Assembly: GCA_964609085.1 (NCBI GenBank)
Contig: CAZSRZ010000003.1
Location: 1 to 64,000 of the forward strand
Source of the DNA: JANPLG01 sp964609085
GTDB lineage: Bacteria > Armatimonadota > SYMT01
Direction: 5' to 3'
DNA length: 64,000 nt
A program made the position numbers and the translations under genes. Below the pieces are notes generated by a model, which saw only the letters and a list, made by a program, of their open reading frames with translations, was not told the origin of the DNA and ran no database searches. Shown one piece after another: positions 27,038-34,778 of this stretch (its first letter is position 1; each line of letters opens with the position of its first letter).

Positions 27038-27076
27038 TCGTGCCTCCCTGGTGGGGTCGATGGGGTGCCAGGCTGA

Positions 27077-27931
27077 TCACCCCTTGATGGCCCCGGCCGT
27101 GAGTCCGGTACTCACCTGACGTTGGAAGAGGGCATACACCGCCATGGTCGGCAGCATGATGAGGAAAAGCGCGGCGAACAGGGCGCCCCAATCAGCGCTG
27201 TATTGCTGCCGCTGGGTGATTTGTGCGAGACCAAGCGGCAGCGTGTAGGCGCGCCGGTCGGTGAGCAACACCAGGGCCAGCGGGTATTCGTTCCAGATGC
27301 CGAGGAAGTTGAAGACCCCGGCGACCACCAGCCCGGGCCGCGCCAGTGGGAGCATCACCTGCAGGTAGGTTTGCCATCGGGAGGCGCCGTCTATCCCGGC
27401 TGCCTCCGCAAGTTCCCGGGGCAGATTGCGGAAGAACCCGGAGAGGACGAAGACCGTGAAGGGCAGGGAGTAGGCGACGTATACAGCGGTCAGTCCAACG
27501 TAGCTGTTCACGAAGCCCCGGGGCGCCAGTCCGGGGATGCGCGTCTGGTTCAGAAGGAGGAAGAGGGGCACTACCGCCAGGAAGATCGGAAAGACCATCC
27601 CGGCGACGAAGGTGTTGAACAAGAAAGAAGCCCCGCGGAACCGGAATCGCGTGAGCGCGTAGGTGGCTCCCGAGCCGGCCGCCAGAATCAATGTGACGCT
27701 GACCAGGGTGAGCACAACGCTGCGGGTGAAGTACGGTCCCAGTCCCGGCTCGTCCGTCCACGCGTGGACGTAGTTCTCCCAGCGCGGCGCGGTGGGAAAG
27801 GCCCAGGCGCCCCGGAAAATCTCCTCCGTCGATTTGAGCGAGGTCATGGCCAGCCACAGGATCGGAAACAGGATCACGATTCCGTAGGCGATAACCGCCG
27901 CATAGACCAGGGGATGGTGGCGCGACTTCAT
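27077..27931 (-). CDS. Carbohydrate ABC transporter permease (MalG-like)
   Basis: The second inner-membrane permease of a CUT1-type sugar ABC importer, 284 residues with six predicted helices. The cytoplasmic EAA loop reads ELAEAAGIDGASRWQTYLQV, the contact site for the ATPase. ATG 27931 overlaps the stop of the first permease by ATGA. No solute-binding protein or ATPase gene is adjacent, so these must be encoded elsewhere; sharing one MsmX-like ATPase among CUT1 systems is common in Gram-positive-related bacteria. The divergent ThuA gene supports a sugar role. Confidence 0.92.
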   Translation of the reverse strand: MKSRHHPLVYAAVIAYGIVILFPILWLAMTSLKSTEEIFRGAWAFPTAPRWENYVHAWTDEPGLGPYFTRSVVLTLVSVTLILAAGSGATYALTRFRFRGASFLFNTFVAGMVFPIFLAVVPLFLLLNQTRIPGLAPRGFVNSYVGLTAVYVAYSLPFTVFVLSGFFRNLPRELAEAAGIDGASRWQTYLQVMLPLARPGLVVAGVFNFLGIWNEYPLALVLLTDRRAYTLPLGLAQITQRQQYSADWGALFAALFLIMLPTMAVYALFQRQVSTGLTAGAIKG

Positions 27932-28848
27932 GCCTCCTGATCTCCCCGGGGCCGCCACAACCTCTGAATGCCAATGCTGATCCCCATCACCAGCACGAAA
28001 TTGGCGCATCCGATCGCGGATGAGTAGCCGAATTGCTGCTCCACGAACCCCTTCTGGTAGAGGTAGGTCAGGGAGACCTCCGTTGCTCCGGCGGTGCCGC
28101 TGGGCGGCGCCATGATCCAGACGAGGGCGAAGACGTTCATCGAATTGATGATCAGGTAGATGACAGCGAGCCGGAGGATGTCGTGGAGCAGCGGGAGGGT
28201 GACCCTCCAGAATTGCTGGGACCCCGTGGCGCCGTCGATCGCCGCCGCCTCGTGGATATCGGGGGAGATGGACTGGATCCCCGCACGGAAGAGCAGGATG
28301 TAGAACCCCAGGACATACCAGACGTAGGTTGCGGCGACAGCCGGCAGCACAGTGAAGGGGTTGGCCAGCCACACCACCGGCTTCTCTGCGGACTGCAGGT
28401 GGAGGGAGCGCAGCACCTCGTTAACCAGACCCCACTTCGGGTTATAGAGGAACATCCACAGGGTGGAGACCGCCACGATGGAGACGATGTTGGGGAACAG
28501 GTAAAGCGCGCGGAACAGTTCCGCGCCGCGGAGCCTCTGGGCGAGGGCGTTGGCGAAGAACAGCGCCAGCACGAGCACCGAGATCGCCACCATCACGAAG
28601 AAGAGCAAGTTGTGCCAGAGCGCCGCACGGAAGCGTTCATCCTGGGCCAGCAGCAGGAAGTTTTCCGCGCCGACGAAGGTCATGCGGCCGGATACGCCCC
28701 TCCAGCGGAACACGGAGACGTAGAAGCTCTGCGCCATCGGCCACAACACCAGCAGGGCGTAGAGCAGCAATGCCGGCGCCAGCAGGACGGCGATGAAGCC
28801 GAAATCGGCCCAGGCGGTGCGGCGGCGACGGGTGAGGAGCAAGGCCAC
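27928..28848 (-). CDS. Carbohydrate ABC transporter permease (MalF/UgpA-like)
   Basis: The first permease of the CUT1 sugar importer, about 306 residues with six helices. Its EAA loop is DIHEAAAIDGATGSQQFWRV. The open frame extends to 29214 but the extra residues are not family-like; there is no ATG at the expected place, so a GTG at 28848 (VALLLTRRRR) is proposed. The start is uncertain by several codons. It is coupled by ATGA to the second permease. It reads away from ThuA, with 259 bp of intergenic DNA between them. Confidence 0.88.
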   Translation of the reverse strand: MALLLTRRRRTAWADFGFIAVLLAPALLLYALLVLWPMAQSFYVSVFRWRGVSGRMTFVGAENFLLLAQDERFRAALWHNLLFFVMVAISVLVLALFFANALAQRLRGAELFRALYLFPNIVSIVAVSTLWMFLYNPKWGLVNEVLRSLHLQSAEKPVVWLANPFTVLPAVAATYVWYVLGFYILLFRAGIQSISPDIHEAAAIDGATGSQQFWRVTLPLLHDILRLAVIYLIINSMNVFALVWIMAPPSGTAGATEVSLTYLYQKGFVEQQFGYSSAIGCANFVLVMGISIGIQRLWRPRGDQEA

Positions 28849-29070
28849 GATGGATCGATCGGCAAGGTCGGGGGGAGGTAAGCTCCACTTGCCCGAAGCG
28901 GGGCCGGAGTCCTGTCTGTGCCCTCGCCCGGCCCAATCTTCCCGCCGGCGAGGCGTCTCGCACCACACCGGGCCGGAGACACGCCGGTGAAGACTGGTCG
29001 CAGGACGCCGGCGCCCGCAGAATGAACCAGGAATCGACGAACGGCGACACGCTGCCGACGTCACGCATCT

Positions 29071-29090
29071 GCCCACGCCGCGGCGTGGGC
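29071..29090. promoter_or_regulatory. Perfect 20-bp palindrome before the ThuA gene
   Basis: GCCCACGCCG followed by CGGCGTGGGC, a perfect inverted repeat with a central CG and no spacer, ends 17 nt before the ThuA start and lies between two divergent sugar genes. A central CG in a perfect palindrome is the style of LacI-family operators. It could instead be an RNA hairpin that covers the start region. No LacI gene is in the window. Confidence 0.45.
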
Positions 29091-29107
29091 TTAAGGGGGC
29101 TGGGCTC

Positions 29108-29896
29108 ATGGATCGTCGTGCTTTTGGGGCGGGCCTTGTCGGAGGCGCTCTGGTTATGGGTGCGGGCCGGCTGGGGTCCGCGGCTGCGCCGAAGCGGAAA
29201 ATGCTGGTGATCACCTACGCGCAGGGTTTCAAGCACAGCTCAAGACCTGTTGCCGCCGCGACAGTCCAGAAGTTGGGTGTCGAGACCGGCGAGTGGGAGG
29301 TGGTGGAGGTCGTCGACACGATGGAAGCGACCAACGCCGCCCTCGCAGCCGACAAGCTCAAGGATCTCCATCTCGTCTTCTTCGCCAACACCACGGGTGA
29401 CTTGGGCTGGACGCCGCCGGTAAAGGCCGGATTCTACGAGTGGATTCGCAAGGGCGGCGCCTACGCCGGTGTGCACAGCGCTGGGGACACCTACCACGGC
29501 GATGCCGAGTATCTCGACCTCGTCCGCGGGGAGTTCCTCACGCACGGGCCCCAGATGAAGGTCGCCATCACCAACCAGGATCCGAAGCATCCCGCCTGCA
29601 AGGACGTGCCCGCGGTCTGGGAGATCTATGACGAGATCTACGAATACAAGAACTGGGATCGGAAGCGGTGCCACGTGCTCCTCACGATGCACAAGCATCC
29701 GCAGAAGGACGAGCAGGGCGACTTCCCGGTCGCCTGGACCAATCGCGTGGGCAAGGGCCGGATGTTCTACACCTCACTCGGCCACCGCGAAGATGTCTAT
29801 GAGAACAAGACCTATCTCGCGCATCTGACCGGCGGCCTGCAGTGGGCTCTGGGGCTTAAGAAGGGCGACGACACCCCCGGCAATCCGTTCGTCTAG
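29108..29896 (+). CDS. ThuA-like domain protein (trehalose-utilisation family)
   Basis: A 262-residue protein of the ThuA glutamine-amidotransferase-like fold, common in Planctomycetota and relatives. The first ~27 residues (DRRAFGAGLVGGALVMGAG) resemble a Tat signal, so it is probably periplasmic. Conserved pieces are VFFANTTGDLGWT, WIRKGGAYAGVHSAGDTYH and a terminal RMFYTSLGHREDVYEN, where His and Glu residues cluster. ThuA is linked to 3-keto-disaccharide metabolism in rhizobia; here the divergent sugar permeases suit such a role. The amidotransferase cysteine is absent, as usual for ThuA. Confidence 0.88.
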   Translation: MDRRAFGAGLVGGALVMGAGRLGSAAAPKRKMLVITYAQGFKHSSRPVAAATVQKLGVETGEWEVVEVVDTMEATNAALAADKLKDLHLVFFANTTGDLGWTPPVKAGFYEWIRKGGAYAGVHSAGDTYHGDAEYLDLVRGEFLTHGPQMKVAITNQDPKHPACKDVPAVWEIYDEIYEYKNWDRKRCHVLLTMHKHPQKDEQGDFPVAWTNRVGKGRMFYTSLGHREDVYENKTYLAHLTGGLQWALGLKKGDDTPGNPFV

Positions 29897-29903
29897 ACGG
29901 CGG

Positions 29904-30836
29904 ATGCAGGTCCAGACGATCAACCTGACGCGCAGCTATCCGGGCGGCGTGACGGCGGTCCAGCCGCTCAACATCCAGTGGACGGATGGAGTTGTGGGTC
30001 TTCTCGGTCCCAATGGGGCCGGGAAGACCACACTCATGCGGATGTTGTCGACGCTGCTGGATCCGTCCTCGGGTACAGCGCTGGTGGATGGCCACGACAT
30101 CCGCTACGACAAGCCCGCCGTGCGGGCAATTCTGGGCTACCTCCCTCAGGATTTCGGCCTGTATCCCTCGTTGAGCGTCGTCGAGTGTCTGGATTACATG
30201 GGGCTCCTGGCCGGCTTGAATCGCGCCCGGGATCGGCGGGCGCGCGTGGATGCCATGCTGGAGCGGGTGAACCTGACCGAGTTCCGGCGACGGAAGGTCG
30301 GCGCTCTGTCCGGAGGCATGAAGCGACGGCTTGGCATCGCCCAGGCCATCATCCACGAGCCCCGGCTGGTCATCTTCGACGAGCCGACCGCAGGGCTTGA
30401 CCCGGAGGAACGAATTCGCGTGCGGAGTCTGCTCTCCGAACTCGCGGGGGATCGCATTATCATCCTCTCCACCCACATCGTTGCTGACGTCGCCAGCGCC
30501 GCGCAGCGCATCACCGTGATGAATCGGGGCGCGGTCGTCTTCAATGGCGCGCCGGGGGAGATGCTCGACCGCGTGCGGGGTAAGACCTGGCAGGTGGCGG
30601 CCGACGATGCCGGGCTGGCGAAGCTACGGACCCTGGCGGTGGTCACGGAGGTGCAGCGGGAGGGAGTCGGCGCAGGAGGTCTGCTCGTGCGCTTGGTGGG
30701 CGAGGACGTGGACTACCCGGGGCTGGAGCCGCGAGCACCGTCGATGGAGGATGCCTACGTGTGGCTGATGGGCGGAACCACTGACCCGCCCGAGACCGCC
30801 GAGCCCACGCCGGGGGGGAGGCAGCGAGGAACGTGA
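29904..30836 (+). CDS. ABC transporter ATP-binding protein (export type)
   Basis: The ATPase of a putative ABC exporter and the first gene of a six-gene coupled operon. The 310 residues contain Walker A GPNGAGKTTL (about 36-45), the Q-loop near LPQDFGLYP, the signature LSGGMKRRLGIAQA, Walker B LVIFDEPTAGLDPEE and the switch His in STHI. Single-nucleotide-binding-domain type, as in ABC-2/Nod-factor or bacitracin-like exporters. A ~90-residue C-terminal extension ends in a Pro/Gly-rich tail. The next gene starts with GTG overlapping its TGA. Substrate unknown. Confidence 0.93.
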   Translation: MQVQTINLTRSYPGGVTAVQPLNIQWTDGVVGLLGPNGAGKTTLMRMLSTLLDPSSGTALVDGHDIRYDKPAVRAILGYLPQDFGLYPSLSVVECLDYMGLLAGLNRARDRRARVDAMLERVNLTEFRRRKVGALSGGMKRRLGIAQAIIHEPRLVIFDEPTAGLDPEERIRVRSLLSELAGDRIIILSTHIVADVASAAQRITVMNRGAVVFNGAPGEMLDRVRGKTWQVAADDAGLAKLRTLAVVTEVQREGVGAGGLLVRLVGEDVDYPGLEPRAPSMEDAYVWLMGGTTDPPETAEPTPGGRQRGT

Positions 30837-32200
30837 CCCGACTCGTCGGCGGCCTGGCCACCGTCGCTGCCCCTCTGGCCCGCCTCCTTAGCACCGCCCG
30901 GCTCGAGCTTCGCCTCAACATCTTCTCCCCAGCACCGTGGGTGATCGCCCTGGTGCTCGCCGGATTCGGGGCCGTTGCGGCGAAGACGGCCCCCGACCCC
31001 ACTTCCTTCTGGCTGGCGTGGGTCCTCTCCGCGGAGATCGGACCGCTCACCGCCCTGTTGTTGCTCTTCCTGGCGGCCGGGATGGCTCACCGGCCGGTGA
31101 GATGTGAAATCGCCGAGCTGTTGGATAGTCGGCTCGTGGGGACAGAAGAGCTGTTCCTGGGTCGATGGCTGGGGATGCTCGCGGCCCTGGCGGTACCGTT
31201 GCTGCTCCAGGTGGCAGCCACCGCCGGCGTGCAGTACTTCGATCGCAAGCTCCTCCCCGATCCGGGTAGCTACGGGCTTGCGCTCCTCCGCATCGGGCCG
31301 GCCGTCGTGCTGCTGGCGACACTCTCCTTTAGCCTCGTCGTAGTGACCCGCGTCCTCATCCTGGGTGCCGGACTGGCCGGGCTGGCCTGGATGGTGTTCT
31401 TCTTCGGCCAGGCGTTCTTCCCCACGGCGGGTCGGCTGGAGCTGGAACAAAACGCGCCGCAGGTGTGGCTGGGAACCGCGGTCGTGGTCATCCTCACCCT
31501 GGCCTGCCACCAGCGGCGTCGGCGCAAGGAGCGCTCGGCGGTGGGCCGCGCGCTGGGCTGGGGAGCGGCGCTGCTTTGCATCGCCACGGGGGTGCGCGTC
31601 GGCTGGGCCGAGCTCGCCCTTCCCGGTCGCAGCAAGACCGTCGCCGGCTACAGGCGGCTTCGAGATGGGGATCGCCGCGCGACCGACCCCACCCCGAACT
31701 TCGCCTGGGTGGACCTCGTCGGGCGACGGCACTCCATCGCGGGGATGGCCGGCAAGCCGGCGCTGCTGGTCTTTCTCGGCCCAAGGGACAATGGGCTACT
31801 CCCGCTGCTGGCGAGGATGGACGCGCTTCAGGACGAATTCCGCGGGCGGGGGTTAAGGACACTGGGCGTGTTTCTCTCCCGTGACCTCACCGCGGCCCGG
31901 GATGCGGGCTGGATGGCCAAGACGCGCTTCCCCCTCGTCACCGACTGGGGGGGCCCCTCGTCGGGTGAGTTCGACCAGGACGACCCGCCGTCGGTAGCTG
32001 CCTGGGCGTTCCGGATCGACGGGACGCCAAAGCCGGTTCTCCTGCTCCCCGACGGACGGCGCTCTCGTCGCGACCTCTCGCTGGAACCCGACCGCTTCGA
32101 GGAACTCCGTCAGCACGTCCGGGCCGTGCTCGAGGGAGAGGAAGAGCCCCCCGAACTTCCGCAGACGCCGACCGGCCTGCCGCTACCGTTGGGACGCTGA
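30833..32200 (+). CDS. ABC-2-like membrane protein fused to a cysteine-less thioredoxin-like domain
   Basis: A 455-residue protein starting with GTG in GTGA overlap with the ATPase gene. Residues ~30-270 hold about six hydrophobic helices, as in ABC-2 permeases. Residues ~285-430 look like a peroxiredoxin/AhpC-TSA thioredoxin fold: FAWVDLVGRRHSIAGMAGKPALLVFLGP, then LARMDALQDEFRGRGLRTLGVFLS and a late PKPVLLLPDG strand. The position that normally holds the active-site cysteine after the FLGP strand is Arg-Asp-Asn, so redox activity is not expected. This fusion is unusual; the domain may be a periplasmic or cytoplasmic binding module. Confidence 0.7.
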   Translation: MTRLVGGLATVAAPLARLLSTARLELRLNIFSPAPWVIALVLAGFGAVAAKTAPDPTSFWLAWVLSAEIGPLTALLLLFLAAGMAHRPVRCEIAELLDSRLVGTEELFLGRWLGMLAALAVPLLLQVAATAGVQYFDRKLLPDPGSYGLALLRIGPAVVLLATLSFSLVVVTRVLILGAGLAGLAWMVFFFGQAFFPTAGRLELEQNAPQVWLGTAVVVILTLACHQRRRRKERSAVGRALGWGAALLCIATGVRVGWAELALPGRSKTVAGYRRLRDGDRRATDPTPNFAWVDLVGRRHSIAGMAGKPALLVFLGPRDNGLLPLLARMDALQDEFRGRGLRTLGVFLSRDLTAARDAGWMAKTRFPLVTDWGGPSSGEFDQDDPPSVAAWAFRIDGTPKPVLLLPDGRRSRRDLSLEPDRFEELRQHVRAVLEGEEEPPELPQTPTGLPLPLGR

Positions 32201-32204
32201 ACGC

Positions 32205-32942
32205 ATGACGGCCAGCTTCCGCTACAACCTGCAGATCGTCCTGCCCACGCTCGCCTGGACGGGGATCCTGGTGATCCTGATGGTGACGCTCATCCTCTTC
32301 GGGCAGTTCCGCAGCACGGCGGCTTTCACCAACGAGCGGGCGGTCTCGCTCGCGGAACAGATCATCCCGCTGATAGCGGCGTTCTTCTGTGCCGGCGTGC
32401 TGGACGCGGAGATGACGCGGGGAGCGCACGAACTGCTCTGCGTTCGCCCCAAGCCGCTCTGGCACACCGTGGCGCACCGCCTGTTCGCGGCGATGGTGGT
32501 GAGCCTCGTGGTTGGGTGGGGGATGCTGCTGGTCCTCTACCTGGGCGTGCGTAAGTTTGACCTTGGCATCGCTCTGCTGGTCTCCCTTCCGTCTTCGATC
32601 TGCCTCGCCGTGGTTAGCCTCTGGACACGGATCCGGTTGGGCAACGCCTTCGTCGGTTACACCGCAGCCCTGGCGCTCTGGCTGGGGAACATGGTCGTCG
32701 GCGGGACGAGCGCGCTGCCGGGGTTCCAGTTCAACCCCCTGCGAAACTTCGGGGTCCACTTCAATCCGCTCTTCACCTTCAGCAGCTACACCGATCGCGT
32801 GGCTGCGATGGAAGCCGGCGCCCTGGAGACGACGCCCTACGTGGACTGGTGGTGGGTCAGCAAGCTGGCGCTCCTTGTGTTCAGCGCCTTCGTCTTTGTC
32901 TCGATCACCCGACGCGTCGAGCGTCACGCGGAGATGGAGTAG
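32205..32942 (+). CDS. ABC-2-type membrane permease
   Basis: A 245-residue integral membrane protein with about six helices: one near the start (LPTLAWTGILVILMVTLILFG), then pairs around AEQIIPLIAAFFCAGVL, LFAAMVVSLVVGWGMLLVL, IALLVSLPSSICLAVVSLW, and a final LALLVFSAFVFVSI. It follows the Trx-fused membrane protein by four bases and precedes the next gene by three. The two membrane proteins probably form a heterodimeric channel driven by the ATPase at 29.9 kb. No named family beyond the ABC-2 superfamily is clear. Confidence 0.72.
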   Translation: MTASFRYNLQIVLPTLAWTGILVILMVTLILFGQFRSTAAFTNERAVSLAEQIIPLIAAFFCAGVLDAEMTRGAHELLCVRPKPLWHTVAHRLFAAMVVSLVVGWGMLLVLYLGVRKFDLGIALLVSLPSSICLAVVSLWTRIRLGNAFVGYTAALALWLGNMVVGGTSALPGFQFNPLRNFGVHFNPLFTFSSYTDRVAAMEAGALETTPYVDWWWVSKLALLVFSAFVFVSITRRVERHAEME

Positions 32943-32945
32943 CCG

Positions 32946-34778
32946 ATGCGTCGCCGACTCCTGGGCTGGGCGAGGACCTCCTTCAAACTCTGGCTTCTCG
33001 TGATGTGCTACGTTTGGCTGGGTGCCACCTATAAGCTGGTCTACGCACAGACGCACGACGTCAGTCGGTTCGAGCGGAGGCTGCCCCTGCCTTACTACCA
33101 GCAGCAGTTCCTGGTGGAGACGTTGATGGGGCAGACCTGGATGTTCGGCCCCGAGTTCCGGCAGTACATCGGCTCGCTCCCCAACTTCGCCGCCCTGTTC
33201 AGCACCAACCCGATCGCCTCACTCTCCGACTACTTCACACGGCGCGAAGTAGAGTTGACCACCCTGCCGGACCGGCATCCCTACGGTCTCTACAGCGAAG
33301 AGGCGCTGGACGATGCCTACTCTTTCTACGCCCAGGTTGGGGCCACGCTGTCCGTGTTCGGTGCGCGAGAGGCGCCGGTTCGAGTGCTGCGCGGCCGATC
33401 TGGGCGCGGTTCGCCGACCGTCTTGCCGCTGCCGGACCAAACGCGCGTCGTGAGCGAGGCGCTGTCGTTGGCGAACGGCTACCCGGACAGCCCGCGGGCC
33501 GGCGACGCATTGCTGCGTGTGGGCCAGGGCTATGCGCAGGAGGGCAGGGTGAAGGAGAGCGAGGCGATCTACCACCGGATCGAGCGGGAGTACCCTCGCG
33601 CCTCCGCCACCGTGGCCGCCGCCGAAGCCCTCTACACCGCCGCCGAGACCCGACAGGATGTGGCAGGAATGCGTCAGGCACGCCGCCGCGCGCTGCAGGC
33701 TGAGGAGCGCGTATCGCGGGAGCGGTTCGCCGGCCGGGCACTCCCCGCGCGGAACACCCTGACTCTGTTCGGATTTAGAGTTGACCTGAGCGCCCTAGAG
33801 CTTCAGTTCGCCAACGTGGGCGACTCCCAGACGCTGGCGGGAGTTGCCGCCCAGGAGATGCTGCGCCTGCGGTCGGTCGCTTCGCTCGACGAAGGCATGC
33901 GTCGCGACTTCGGTCGGGCGAGACGCCGGCTGGAGCGCGTCCGCAGCGAGTTGTGGGTCGTCGATCTCTTCCGCGAACTCGACGTCGAGCTTCCCGGACC
34001 GCCGCCGCGTCCTCGGGAGTACTCGCTCACCGGTCGCGTCACCCTCGAATCCCGGCCCTTCGCCGGGGTAGAGGTGTTGTTGGGAGAGGTGGGACGATCG
34101 CTGCGCGGTAACATCGCGGGCGAGATTCCCAACCTGCGCTATCGAGCGCGGACGACGCCCGACGGCCGATTCCGTATCGCGGACGTGCCCTCCGGTGACT
34201 ACTCCGTGGCCGTGCTGTATCCAACGCGTCCGGGAGGCCGAGCCGTCGTGCCGGTCGGCGGAGAGTACGCCGACCACTGGCCCGGTCGGGTTTCCGTGTC
34301 TGGGGGGAATACCGAGCTGCCCGAGATTCGCTTTGCTCGAGCACTGATGCCCATCACCTTCGGGGAACAGCCGCCGACCGCTGACGCTATCCGGCTCTCG
34401 TGGCAGCCCTGGCCCGGCGCGACCTATCGCGTCCGCGTGCTGGCCGCCCCCGAGATGGCCGGACTGTTCATCAACCGGCGGCCGCCGGAGGCACGAGGTC
34501 CCTTTCGTCGACGCCCGGTGCTCTGGTCGGGAACCACCTCCGCCAACTCCGTCGATTGTCCGCTGGTGCCAATTGCTCCCGACCAACCGCGCACGGCGCA
34601 GGTGGCGGCGTGGGTCTACGAAGTGGATGCGCTGGGGCCGGATGGGCACCTGCTCGGCGTCAGTCCGGCATCGTTGGGGCGATTCAACCTGTCGGTGGCC
34701 GCCCGGGTCCGCATGCTGGATCTGAAGCCGCCGTCCTATCGCAACCGTCCGCGACCGGCTGCCGGAGTCGGGAGATGA
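32946..34778 (+). CDS. Membrane-anchored protein with TPR-like helices and carboxypeptidase-regulatory-like domain
   Basis: A 610-residue protein of unknown function. One N-terminal membrane helix (FKLWLLVMCYVWLGATYKLVY, about 13-33) anchors it, so most of it is extracytoplasmic. Residues ~165-240 contain helical-repeat sequence of the TPR type (DSPRAGDALLRVGQGYAQEGRVKESEAIYHRIEREYP). Residues ~360-460 form a carboxypeptidase-D-regulatory-like beta-sandwich (SLTGRVTLESRPFAGVEVLL ... TTPDGRFRIADVPSGDYSVAVL). A further beta domain follows. It overlaps the next gene by ATGA. It may be an accessory or receptor of the ABC exporter. Confidence 0.65.
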   Translation: MRRRLLGWARTSFKLWLLVMCYVWLGATYKLVYAQTHDVSRFERRLPLPYYQQQFLVETLMGQTWMFGPEFRQYIGSLPNFAALFSTNPIASLSDYFTRREVELTTLPDRHPYGLYSEEALDDAYSFYAQVGATLSVFGAREAPVRVLRGRSGRGSPTVLPLPDQTRVVSEALSLANGYPDSPRAGDALLRVGQGYAQEGRVKESEAIYHRIEREYPRASATVAAAEALYTAAETRQDVAGMRQARRRALQAEERVSRERFAGRALPARNTLTLFGFRVDLSALELQFANVGDSQTLAGVAAQEMLRLRSVASLDEGMRRDFGRARRRLERVRSELWVVDLFRELDVELPGPPPRPREYSLTGRVTLESRPFAGVEVLLGEVGRSLRGNIAGEIPNLRYRARTTPDGRFRIADVPSGDYSVAVLYPTRPGGRAVVPVGGEYADHWPGRVSVSGGNTELPEIRFARALMPITFGEQPPTADAIRLSWQPWPGATYRVRVLAAPEMAGLFINRRPPEARGPFRRRPVLWSGTTSANSVDCPLVPIAPDQPRTAQVAAWVYEVDALGPDGHLLGVSPASLGRFNLSVAARVRMLDLKPPSYRNRPRPAAGVGR

